Shown piece after piece: positions 54,497 through 64,000 of a DNA stretch of 64,000 bases (positions are counted from its first letter, which is position 1; each line of letters begins with the position of its first letter). The position numbers were made by a program, and so were the translations under genes. The DNA lies in NCBI GenBank assembly GCA_024734555.1, contig JANPWX010000653.1, forward strand, positions 374,477 to 438,476, read 5' to 3'. The notes under the pieces are model-generated. The model worked only from the letters and a program-made list of their open reading frames with translations, ran no database searches and was not told where the DNA came from. The stretch comes from Trochalopteron elliotii (lineage: Eukaryota > Chordata > Aves > Passeriformes > Leiothrichidae).

Positions 54497-54553
54497 GGGA
54501 AGGGAAGGGAAGGGAAGGGAAGGGAAGGGAAGGGAAGGGAAGGGAAGGGAAGG
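54497..54553. repeat. (GGGAA)n microsatellite beside assembly gap
   Basis: About eleven GGGAA units on the plus strand, preceded by a G8 run. It ends 25 bp before a block of N. Regularly spaced GGG runs can form G-quadruplexes and often break sequencing. Confidence 0.95.
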
Positions 54554-54578
54554 TATCCACAATCCACACTGTCTTCCG

Positions 54579-54955
54579 NNNNNNNNNNNNNNNNNNNNNN
54601 NNNNNNNNNNNNNNNNNNNNNNNNNNNNNNNNNNNNNNNNNNNNNNNNNNNNNNNNNNNNNNNNNNNNNNNNNNNNNNNNNNNNNNNNNNNNNNNNNNNN
54701 NNNNNNNNNNNNNNNNNNNNNNNNNNNNNNNNNNNNNNNNNNNNNNNNNNNNNNNNNNNNNNNNNNNNNNNNNNNNNNNNNNNNNNNNNNNNNNNNNNNN
54801 NNNNNNNNNNNNNNNNNNNNNNNNNNNNNNNNNNNNNNNNNNNNNNNNNNNNNNNNNNNNNNNNNNNNNNNNNNNNNNNNNNNNNNNNNNNNNNNNNNNN
54901 NNNNNNNNNNNNNNNNNNNNNNNNNNNNNNNNNNNNNNNNNNNNNNNNNNNNNNN
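54579..54955. other. Assembly gap (377 N)
   Basis: Unresolved bases inside the intron between coding exons 4 and 5 of the split gene. Open frames reported across it have no meaning. The gap could hide an extended (GGGAA)n array, or even an exon; however, the flanking exons already join in phase, so a missing constitutive exon is not required. Confidence 1.
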
Positions 54956-56781
54956 CCATCACCTGCATAACTTCACCATGGTACATACATCTGGCACTTG
55001 CTCAAATCATTACATAAGTGGTTCTGCTCAGCCAGGCTGCCCTTAGAACTCCACATGAATCAGTTGCCATTAACTATTCCAGTTCTCTCACCTTTCATAC
55101 TTTACTCATCTCCCACCTAAAGTTATGTTCCAAATGAAATGCAGCCACTTTCCTGCAGGGAGTGACCTCAAAGGACAGGAGTAGCTCATAGAGCAGAACT
55201 GCACCATTAGTAATTTCCTGGGTGGACAAGTCACTGAGGCAAAGAGTGGCTGCAGTTCCTGTTACAGCTTTTCTAACCACCTTTGTGAAGTGCTTTGCAC
55301 CGAAAAAGCACTGGATAAAATATGTGTCATTGCTATTATTTTCAGTTAGCTGCCCGAGGCTGAGTACGAAGGTGGCCTAAGCTCAGCAGCCATGACTTTA
55401 TACCCTCAGCATGTCTTCAATTGCTTATTCCCACCTTAATACACATTAGAGATCCCACCTGCAGCTTGCTATTCCCACATTAGACAGCTTCTCTGAATGT
55501 AGGACTGAAGGTAGGAAGGAACAGCAGCACGAGGTATGCAGTACATCACTGGCACAGACACAGATCTGCATAACAAAGAGCTTTGTGCCTCTTATGAAAA
55601 GGGAATTATATGAAGCTCTCACGGTTTTAACCACCCCAGCTCTAACATTTATTTTAAAGCCTACGTGTCAGTTTGGATAAATGACTTTGGAGAAGTAGGA
55701 ATCTTGTGAGTCTCAGCACTTCTTTCTGGGGGTGGTAGGCTGTGAGACACTGCTGTGCCACAGCAGAGTAAAGAATGTGCACTTCTTCACAGCTATGAAA
55801 CAGAAAATATATTGCATTCAAAAGTGATTTTCCTACAAGATTAGAAAATTTACTTATTGGATTATGGGACACTTCACTGTGTATTTCAATAGGATAAAAA
55901 TTTAATATTGGTGAGTGTCGGGTAGAAAATATTTATTGCAAAAAAATTTTAAAACTGAGAATTTAAAAATTGTCAGATCATTAGTCAATGTTTTCCAGCA
56001 CCACTGGTCTGAAAGGGACTCATTTCAGAGCCTTCAGATTAAATACTAGAATATATCTACAGCATGATATACCTAGATATTATACCCTGATGATCTACCT
56101 AGTATTATCTCTCTAAATGTCCTTTGAGCATAGTTTTCTAATTAAAGCCACTTCACCCTCTCAAGTATATATTTACTCAAAGAACTTTGTTCTATGGCTT
56201 CTATCTTATTTATCCATACCCCAGAGCATGCTTACCAGTATATCTACTTGGCAGCTGTATGTACATTTTAAAATTAATATGAAAAACAAATAGCTGAGGC
56301 AGGAGAATGTGCTGGCAAAAATAAATAAGAAGAATTAAGAACTGACAGGACATTGTGACAGACTTTAAATTTTGCTACAATATATTTTATAGTACAAAAA
56401 CACCTAGAATTAAATCCAAGAATACAACTGGTGATTTAATCTGTTTAGCTACCTGACCTAAGTATCAAAGACAATAATTTTAAGGCTAAAGAAAAAACTT
56501 CTGCTTACATAAATTGTTCTAGGACCCACTTTATTCACTGGTTAAAATAAACAAATATAAACAAATAAAATATATACTTTATTTCTTGCTTGACATCCTC
56601 TGGTTTCAGCCTGGATCTTGCTATACTTTTCTCTGCAAGATTGAAGAGCTACCTAGAATTGAAGCACTGCTCATGCTAGTTAAGGCTTTAGCCTCTGTAT
56701 AAGATGAGAAGTCTGAACTTCTGGGTCCTTTCACAGTCAGCTGTTGTGAATCAATATATTGTGAAGGGATAAGGTGAGTTA

Positions 56782-57070
56782 GAATCATAAAATCATAAAA
56801 TATCCTGAGTTGGAAGAGACCCACAAAGGTTATTGAAGTTCAACTCCTGACCCTGCTCAGGACACTCCAAGAGCCTGAGAGCATGGTCCAAATGCTTCCT
56901 GACCTCAGATAGGCTTGATGCTGTGAGCACTGCCCTGGAGAGCTGTTCCAGTGCTCAACCAGCATGTAGATAAGTGAAAGATGATTTCTGAAGATCATTA
57001 TTGAGAGATTCTCTAAAGAGACAGCAGCTGCTCCTTTCATCACTATTCCTGCACCATGTGCAGTGTGACA
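56782..57070 (-). mobile_element. CR1 LINE 3' fragment, minus strand
   Basis: Begins on the plus strand with gaatcataaaatcataaaat and atcctgagttggaagagacc, the reverse complement of the CR1 end with its terminal octamer repeat. It continues with caactcctgaccctgctcag, gccctggagagctgttccag and tgctcctttcat. It lies in the 5.9-kb intron of the split gene, in the same sense as that gene. The right edge is approximate. Confidence 0.88.
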
Positions 57071-57485
57071 TACACAGCCCTGGTTTACTGATGTGGCTGT
57101 GGCTGCAGAACTCTTTTCTGTCCCATTCCCACTAAAGCTGGCTCTAACCTATTTCCTGGCTGAGGCTGATGGGCCCTTGCTTCCCCCATAAACTGCTGAC
57201 ACACCACTACAGCAAAATCCTTGCTTGACAAGGGTGTGATATAATCATACCAGACATGTCAAGCACATTAACCGAGTGATAAGAAGTACCTGGAGAAAAA
57301 GCCCCAGGAATGTCAGTCTGTGCCACCTCTGTGCATAAAACACATCACAGGAAAGGGGCATCTTCTTGATTTCCTAGCAGCCACAGAAGCATGCATCACA
57401 CTGCTTCTCCAAGCTAATACACAAAGCACACTTTTATTGAAAATACACATCAATGTGCCACATTAGACCCTGATTCACATCTCTC

Positions 57486-57493
57486 TGACGTCA
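57486..57493. promoter_or_regulatory. CRE-like palindrome TGACGTCA
   Basis: A perfect 8-bp CREB/ATF consensus site in intronic DNA. CpG-containing octamers are rare in this CpG-poor background, but a lone site proves nothing about function. Confidence 0.3.
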
Positions 57494-58149
57494 ACAGAAG
57501 GGGTGTTTTGGGTTCAAAAGATCACATAATAGTATTCAGGTTTGTGCACTTTGACATGGAGTCACATTCATTTGAGTGATGTTCACCAAGCCAACATTGC
57601 ACTTGGTCACTTTGTCAAAAACTAAAATCTGGAATGAGAACCTCTGTAAGGAACTGAAAGCCATACCAAATGTAAGCTGTCTACAATGGGAAGCAGAATT
57701 TAGAAGCCTCATAAAAAAAACATTGCTAAACTATTTAAAGATGGCTTTTCCCTTTTAGCAGTTATTCCATTCCTTTCAAAAGAGTTCACCTGGAAATAAA
57801 TGAAACTTTTTTTAAAGTGATGTTTCCATCTAATTTTAAAAGGCCAGATAAATTTCTAGATGTAAAAAATTTACTTTGAAATAACTTTTGGAATATACTG
57901 TTTTTCAAATAGACAGCTTCCCTGATACTTGTGTATGCAGTGCTTCTCATACATCAGGCTCTGCCCTGAAGTGGATTACTGAGCACTGTCATAGAACAAG
58001 CAATAAATAAGAACAGCAGCTTACTTCACATATCTCTGTACATGTTTTCACTTTAGATACCTAACTAAATAAATCATGGTTTTATGGTTCTTGTAGAAAG
58101 AGGATTAACTGGAAAATTGAAATCCTATTCTGGGCACTAAAACACTCAC

Positions 58150-58214
58150 GTGTTTTCTTTTGGTGTCTGAGCCCCTTCTGGGAACTGATGCAGTCTCATC
58201 GTGATTCCATAAAG
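58150..58214 (-). CDS. Coding exon 4 of 6 seen (split gene)
   Basis: 65-bp exon: 21 codons reading LYGITMRLHQFPEGAQTPKEN plus two bases (AC), followed by a canonical donor AACAC|gtgagt. The acceptor is tctctaaag|CT, with only a modest pyrimidine tract. The trailing AC plus the first C of the next exon gives Thr and keeps the frame open. Another frame of this exon is also open, but it runs into a stop in the next exon, so the chosen frame is the one that links both sides. An internal Met (in ITMRL) could be a start in an alternative transcript. The intron upstream is about 3.2 kb and contains an ERVL-like LTR and an old CR1-like fragment. The intron downstream is about 5.9 kb and contains the assembly gap. 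Confidence 0.65.
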
Positions 58215-59189
58215 CTTTAGAGATTTTATAAAGCATCAAAATTGCTGTTAAGTGATCCAGCACTTCCTTGTATTTCACACCATTTGTGACACTTCGTGCA
58301 GTATCTGGTCCCTAGCAGTGTACACACAGGAGAGGAGAGGCAGTGTTTGTGCCATAGGCTTGTACAAAAAATTTGTGTTTTCCTTTGAGGGAAGAACTTG
58401 GTTACATCTCTGCAGGGGATCAGAGCCAAAACTGCAGTGATCAATGTCACAATCAGAACAAACATATGAGGTTGTCACACCTCAGGCACAGAGAAAACAG
58501 TTTTAGATCAGGAAAAAGTTAAACTTCCTATTAAGTTCCTCCTTATCTATCATAACATAGACATAACACCTTATCTATCTCCTACAATAAAGCCATTCAC
58601 AGGGCAGCACTGCCAGATCTACAAAAATATTTTCTAGAATCAAATGCCATTTTCTGCCGACACTTCCATTTGTGACTAGAATCTTGTGAGTCTCTTGATT
58701 GCTCTAATTCAAAACAGGAATGAGACAATTTTACCTTATTATGGTCACAGTTATATTATTTTCAGAGAACTATTGTTTCTAAAATAATATTTTTGAGCTC
58801 TTGCAAGAAAGCATAACATCTCAAAGTTTAAATATGATCAATCAAAATATTTCTCTGGTTAGGTTTGTCTCTGTCAGTTGCCATTTAGAACATTTGTTCT
58901 GTGCATTTGGGATAATTAATATTGTGCTGCACCTTGAATTTTGCACTATTTTCTCAGAAATACCAACATCATGGAAGGTTTTTCAATTCCAGTGCTTGCT
59001 TCCAGGACAATCTATTGTGGATGAAGTTCCTGGAATGAAAAGCCCATCTGCTGATGCCAGTGAGAAACTTGTTTTTGTCTTTAACAAGCCCAGAATTTCA
59101 TTTTTATCACCTTGGCAGAAGAAATATTGGTTGCACCTGACAAAAATTCAGTGCACTGGTCTGACTTTAGAAATCAAGGTCTCATTGGG

Positions 59190-59197
59190 TGACGTCA
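59190..59197. promoter_or_regulatory. CRE-like palindrome TGACGTCA
   Basis: A second perfect CREB/ATF octamer, about 1.7 kb from the first and 90 bp outside the ERVL-like LTR's 3' end. Confidence 0.3.
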
Positions 59198-59286
59198 AAG
59201 ATCCATGTCACCTAATATTTTCCACAAAACACTAGCACCAAATTTGAGTACAAGAATTCTCTATCCTGATTTCCTGTCATCTAGGG

Positions 59287-59835
59287 TGATGGTTCTGGCT
59301 TCTTTTTCTCTGCCAAGGTTGGGATTAATACAGAGAAGTCATAGTTTCATGTTCGGACTCAGTGTTTATTATTTCTTATCTATATTACAGTCTCACAAGC
59401 CATGAGCTCTAACTAGCAAGTTAGAAAACAAAGGTAAAATGGAGCACCTCTAACTCTTCTTAAGGTTATTTAAGCACTAATCACCGAATAAAAAGGTGAC
59501 AACTCCATTATTCATATTTCTGATGCAATAATGACCACCCAAGGCCTGCAATGCAGACCTTTTTCACCCAATTACAGAAAACCACCCAAACCCATGAAGA
59601 AGAAAGAGGAAGAAGGTGAGGAAGAAGGACTTAGACAATGCCCAAAGTCCTCCATCTTGCCCCATATATTACTATATATTAAAATCTCAAATCTAAGTTT
59701 TTCACCCTGTGAAATCACACAGTACTATTCAAACTGCACACCCAGAACCCCAGTGCTATCACTCAACTTCCAAAGCCTGTTCCATGGCTTCAAGTCAAAT
59801 GTAGTGCCTACTTGAGGGTCAGTGCCCTTTTGAAC
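59287..59835 (-). mobile_element. ERVL-like LTR, minus strand, ends approximate
   Basis: On the minus strand this contains sequence I recognise as a passerine ERVL-type LTR: cttcatgggtttgggtgg, tgtaattgggtgaaaaagg and a terminal block with AATAAA (complement of 59365-59370) followed by cactgagtccgaacatgaaac. The likely 3' end is the TGATGG/CCATCA at 59287. The 5' end lies near 59820-59840 and merges into an old CR1-like fragment. No clean target duplication was found. It sits in the 3.2-kb intron between coding exons 3 and 4 of the split gene, in the same sense, so its poly(A) signal could act on the host transcript. No retroviral coding sequence is present. Confidence 0.7.
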
Positions 59836-59839
59836 AGAA

Positions 59840-60310
59840 AGCCTGAAATTTTCAGCTTCCGGGGTTCCAACAATCTAGCATTGTCCCCTTCAGGAGAGTC
59901 CTGGGCTGTATGCTCTTTTCTGTGTATTTAGTTATTCTAAGACATTTTCCATGGAATTGTCCAGTCTCTCTCTGAGTCCATGATAAACTCCCTCGAATCC
60001 AGCACCCACAATGTCCTGGACAAGGGCATTCACAAGTCTACAATCAAACACGCAATCTACTGCTTCCTCCTGCCTGAACTGTGGCTCCCATTATTTCTGT
60101 TCAATACTCCTACTTCTTTATTTATATAAAATCTCCATCTTTTTCTCCAAGCTTGCTGTTATTTTGTGGCTCTCACCCCAAGGGTCTCTTCCAGCCAGAA
60201 GACTCACCAGCTATACAACTCTTCCTTGTGCATAAGCTCTTTCACTTTTTTGATCCCTGTTTGCTTGCCCTGAACCTGACCATGCCAAACCCCAACCTTC
60301 CCACCAAGAG
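59840..60310 (-). mobile_element. Ancient CR1-like LINE fragment
   Basis: The plus strand reads like the reverse complement of old archosaur CR1 copies: cccacaatgtcctggacaag followed by gcattcacaagtctacaatc, then agggtctcttccagccag and ccctgtttgcttgccctgaacc. These match, with many changes, a widely shared CR1 segment as I recall it. The divergence suggests a copy much older than the neighbouring LTR, which may have inserted beside or into it. Confidence 0.55.
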
Positions 60311-61421
60311 ATGACACCAATTTGGGGCCCATTAGGGGAAGTTCTCACAATTTTTTTCCTACATTCATCAATTCATCTACCCTGAATCCTATCTAACATT
60401 CTGCTGACTGATCATTCAGACCTGCTCCTTCCACCATGCCTCTTAGTTACTATCAGGAATAAGCTACTACCTCTGCACCCTTTGTAATGTTCATATCCTT
60501 GTACAGATGACATGAAAAAGAATCCTCAGTAGCAATCTGTTGGAAATGCATCAAGGACAAAGTTTGCTTTGGCTATAGGTTTTAATATACTGAGAACATC
60601 AAAAGGCAAGATTTCTCCTAATAATTCCATGCACTTGGCCTTGTTTGCCTACTTCCACCATATAGGCCAACATACCATTAAAAACACCAGAGAGGAGTGT
60701 TGTATATAACATATGAAACAAGAAAACATGAAAGGACAGTGCTGACTGTACATAGAGAAGACAAGAGTGAGAAAACTTTATGGTCTTCCAGCTTATCAAA
60801 GGTTGGAACAAGAATGAAGGCAGCAAACCATTATTCATGTCCACTGAGGATAGGACAGAGAGTAATGGGCACAAATTGCTACAAAGGAGAAAATGTTCAA
60901 TTATCCAGGATAATTAAAAATCCAAAAAGGCTTTCAGGAAAACTGGGCTTGATACTACTGAGGATTCTTTAAAGAAAGCTCAAGTATCTGCTAGGAAATA
61001 TTGCAGCTGTATTTTTCATCTCAGCTTAGGGCATGGATGGAGTGGGGTTAAGTAAGCAGGTTTGTCTGAACTCATCATCTTGCCAGTAAGGAAATATGAC
61101 AGAAAAATTCAAATTTTCATGCTTAAGAGAAGGGTTTAGATCACCTGTGAACATGATCTGGTTTTCAGAAGGGCTGAACTTCTTCAACTCTCACTAGTTC
61201 AAATAACCTGTAGGTACTAAGAGTCTTGACATGCTGGACTTTTTTCTTGCTTTGACAGCTACCTAAACCAGACTTTACCTTCAGCTACACAGAAATTTAC
61301 CCTTTTTTCACTAATAATGTTCAAATAGGTAATTCATTTTACCTGTAAGATGGAAACACAGGAATATTTCGTCTTTGGCTTAGGTGGTATTTGAGGCTAA
61401 GGAAGAAAATATTTTACATAC

Positions 61422-61475
61422 TTCATCTTCTGAGTCAGAAGGGGATTGTGGCGACTCTCTTTTGTAGAGGTGTTT
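61422..61475 (-). CDS. Coding exon 3 of 6 seen (split gene)
   Basis: 54-bp exon of 18 whole codons reading KHLYKRESPQSPSDSEDE. The donor is ATGAA|gtatgt and the acceptor is aaaagtaacag|AA. The acceptor is weak: the last 20 intron bases are purine-rich, and the nearest pyrimidine tract (ttctcttctt) lies farther upstream. Phase 0 at both ends fits both neighbours. The serine-, proline- and acid-rich text is typical of an exposed, possibly phosphorylated linker (SPxSPSDSEDE), which is an inference from composition only. A second frame with a stronger acceptor at aagctctag|AG is also open but does not join the neighbouring exons in phase. Confidence 0.55.
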
Positions 61476-62221
61476 CTGTTACTTTTCTCATTCTGCTTGA
61501 ACTCTAGAGCTTAAAGTTACTTAAGAAGAGAAGGTGGCCTTCTTTTTTATTGATCAGTAGCTTCTGTGGTGTGGGGAAGAAGACAGAAAGGATATCTCTG
61601 CCTTTGTGGGTGTATGACATAAGTGATGCCAAACAGAAAACACAGATTGTGCTGAATGCTAACTAAACAAAGCCTGAAAACCTCTGTACCTCCCAAGCAC
61701 TTGTCAGTACAAGACAGAAGAATACAATTATTTCTGTTTTGAAAATCCCAGACAAATGCAGACGCTCAGCCTGGATACTTGTATGTTTATGTGGTAAGGA
61801 TGAGCAAAAAAATAGCTGCAAATTTTAGATATCACCATAAACAAAACACAGCAGAGTATTTCTGCACTATGCACAGGATACCACAAGATGCACAGGGCTC
61901 TTCTCAGAGATTGGGATTGAGTGCAAGGAAGCAAGTAGCTGGGAATTGTAACACCTGCATTTGAACTCCTGCAGTTTCAGGGGTGAGGTATATTTTTAGT
62001 TGAGAAGTTCAGATGAGAAAGGGGGGGAAAAAGTGCAGTCAGAGGCAGAGTCAAATATTCAGACTGTGCAAACTGGAAAAATGCCACTGAAGTCAATCAA
62101 GCTCTGACAACTTTCAAAAGCCAAAGTGCTACTCTAGAACATTGTCTGAGCACAGTCATTATGTATTGTGCTGTCTCCCTTTATCAAAGCAGAAATTGCT
62201 CAGATACAGAAAATTTATTAC

Positions 62222-62283
62222 CTCTGGAACAAACCCACTTCCATCAGCTTTGAGAAGATTTTGGACAAGCACATGTCCTAAAA
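62222..62283 (-). CDS. Coding exon 2 of 6 seen (split gene)
   Basis: 62-bp exon, with acceptor gatgctcgcag|TT and donor CAGAG|gtaata. It is open in one frame only: two bases, then 20 codons reading LGHVLVQNLLKADGSGFVPE, ending on a codon boundary. The two starting bases complete Phe with the previous exon, and the phase-0 end fits the next one. The stretch ADGSGFV resembles the centre of an EF-hand calcium loop but lacks the usual acidic residues at the loop's first and last positions, so I do not claim calcium binding. An alternative acceptor at gcctgctag|ATG is also open but would break the phase match with the exon before. The intron to the preceding exon is about 915 bp. Confidence 0.65.
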
Positions 62284-63198
62284 CTGCGAGCATCTAGCAG
62301 GCTGTTTCTGAATCAGTACATTTTTTTGGTAAATTAAAACTTCGGACAGATATTAATGAAAGTCTGCAACATTCCACTGCTTCAGCAAGCAAGCTGGATG
62401 GTCCAAGAGCTGGGATACAATTAAAGTATGTGAAATGGAACTTGTCTTCCAGTTCATCTGTCAGTTACTGAAGCAGCATAAAAAAGGTCTAAGCTCCTGA
62501 AAATGAACATGCCATAGATATAGTTATGCAGAAGAATGTCTGCCTTTTGGGAAAGACAGGTTAATCCTTCACTTGACTTCAACCATTAAAGTGAAAAGCT
62601 ATCTTGAGTTTTTTTCCCTTCACTAAAGCTGGAAGTTGTGAATCTAACAGAAGGCAGAGTTCCTGATAAGATATTAATCTCTCTCATAAATGTAATTGTG
62701 TTGACATAATATGTTGAGATTTCTGTAAAGCATTTCACTCAATGCTGTTCAACAGTCTGATTTTAAAATTTTGACACTACCTACAAATGAATGTTGTCTT
62801 TATCAAAGTGATTAAAAACATCCAAATTATGGCTAATGAATTCACCAACACATAAGGATGTTTTCAGGATGGAGAAAAAAAGAAAAAAAAATCCTGGGCT
62901 ATGCTATTGCACATTGTTACAAAATGTTACAAGCGGAAAATCAGTATTAAATTTGAAAGTGGCAGTATTTCTTCAGACACTAGGCCAAAGCAATTACCAA
63001 TTATAAACAATTAGTTCATTATTGATGTAAAATGGCTTTTATTTAATGACAAGAAAAAGGTGCTCCTCCTCTGAAAGACCAGAAAGGCCCTCTGGGAAAT
63101 CAACTTCTAATTTCTCCATAAGGCAGGCTGACAATATTCTCTGGTTTCAGTCATGACTGACACAAACAAGGTGCTTTAGAAAAACTGCATTCTCTTAC

Positions 63199-63255
63199 AA
63201 TTGCCAGTGATCACTCCACCAAACACTTCATAAATTGCCCTATTGACTAGTTGTC
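63199..63255 (-). CDS. Coding exon 1 of 6 seen (split gene, unidentified)
   Basis: First visible exon of a minus-strand split gene, 57 bp. Its donor reads AATT|gtaaga. The acceptor proposed here is ...acaaatgag|GA, preceded by a T-rich stretch and a branch-like tttactaaaac. Only one frame is open: two bases, then 18 codons reading QLVNRAIYEVFGGVITGN, then one base. The other two frames stop within it. The last T joins the TT of the next exon to give Phe. An acceptor at caatag|GG would shorten the exon without changing the downstream frame, so the 5' edge is less certain than the donor. The peptide looks like a folded, partly hydrophobic segment, but I recognise no family. Upstream exons are not seen and probably lie beyond the window. 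Confidence 0.6.
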
Positions 63256-64000
63256 CTCATTTGTTTTAGTAAAAAACAAACACATTCTCACTGAAAATGC
63301 AGCAATGATCCTCACATCTAGCCTAAATGGGATTGTCCCAGTCTGGCAATGTTATTTTTCTGCTGGAGATGGGAGCCCTGGGTCAGTCAGGGGTGTTGAG
63401 CAGAGCTGTGCAATGAGCATGAGGCTGTGCAGAGCAGAACAGGAGTTCCTCACTCTCTTGCTGCCTTCTGCAGGGAGAAATTAATGGAAAGGGATGAATC
63501 CTGTGCTGTGGAAATTCAGCACGTTGAGAGGATAGAGTCACATTACAGGAAAAAGTCCTTCACTTTACCTTCCCCTAGAACCAGAACCACAGGTTCTGTG
63601 CCAGAACCCAGCACACACGGCCAGAAGTACAGAGGTCTCGGGGTAATAAACGGTTTTGCTACTTTCACAGGCATGATTTTTTCTTTGCTTGTTACACAGG
63701 CAGAAGAACTAAAGGACTGAGGACATGAGAGTCAAAATATATGCCTGCTCTTAACATAGGAACATGTGCCAAAACCGTATAAGTTTTTTAACTGCTCTAA
63801 ATTATATAACTCCTCTAAAAACATTGTGTAATCCACTAGAATCCAAAATCTATACACTCATCCCAGAGAAGAAATGTACTGTTGTAAGACATCCCTTTAA
63901 GATAAGCAAATAACAAATATCTGATAATTAAATACATTAACAGTATAGAAATGCTCACTGAAAACATATTGACTAAGCCTCAAGATGGAAAAACCAGCAA

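Noticed and set aside
54354..55046. Four open frames of 173-210 codons
   Set aside because: They run through the N gap and the (GGGAA)n repeat; most residues are unknown.
58801..59235. 144-codon open frame on the plus strand
   Set aside because: Lies in an intron of the minus-strand gene; the text is hydrophobic and mixed with no family resemblance, and there is no promoter or splice context.

Overview
This window looks like vertebrate nuclear DNA from a bird, most likely a songbird (passerine). It is AT-rich and CpG-poor, with long non-coding stretches. Several fragments match the avian CR1 LINE, including its 3' end (GGTTGGACTTGATGATCCT..., with a terminal repeat of the ATTCTGATTCTG kind) and the reverse-complement end (GAATCATAAAATCATAAAAT). 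It also holds three LTRs of endogenous-retrovirus type; one closely resembles a zebra-finch-type ERVL LTR as I remember it. There are no bacterial genes, operons, CRISPR arrays or rRNA/tRNA genes. Nearly all the longer open reading frames are chance or antisense readings of repeats.

The main gene content is a split protein-coding gene on the minus strand. Six short exons (63199-63255, 62222-62283, 61422-61475, 58150-58214, 52097-52209, 51200-51244, in transcription order) have AG acceptors and GT donors. They join in one continuous frame of about 132 codons, with every junction phase matching. I do not recognise the family. Two further candidate exons (42990-43020 and 41411-41488) may continue the gene, but both cannot directly follow the last firm exon. 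The rest of the left side is either its long introns or its 3' flank. Two plus-strand exon-like segments (18046-18141 and 21833-21883) have good splice sites but no other support.

Layout: 1-30 kb is mostly unique non-coding DNA with simple repeats ((GA)n near 9.4 kb, an (AAAAT)n tract at 17.3 kb, (CCCT)n at 19.4 kb). 30.8-41.1 kb is a cluster of old CR1 fragments in both orientations, one with a degraded reverse-transcriptase segment. At 46.0-46.7 kb lies a complete solo LTR with matching inverted ends and a perfect 5-bp target duplication (GATCT). A second, CpG-rich LTR-like element on the minus strand covers about 47.98-48.7 kb, with a GC box, a TATA box and a poly(A) signal. 51.2-63.3 kb holds the six exons. 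Their introns contain an assembly gap beside a (GGGAA)n tract, a CR1 tail, and an ERVL-like LTR next to an ancient CR1-like fragment.

The two minus-strand LTRs are in the same sense as the split gene; one is certainly within an intron of the firm chain, so its poly(A) signal could act on the host transcript. All calls come from reading the sequence. No similarity search or expression data were available.
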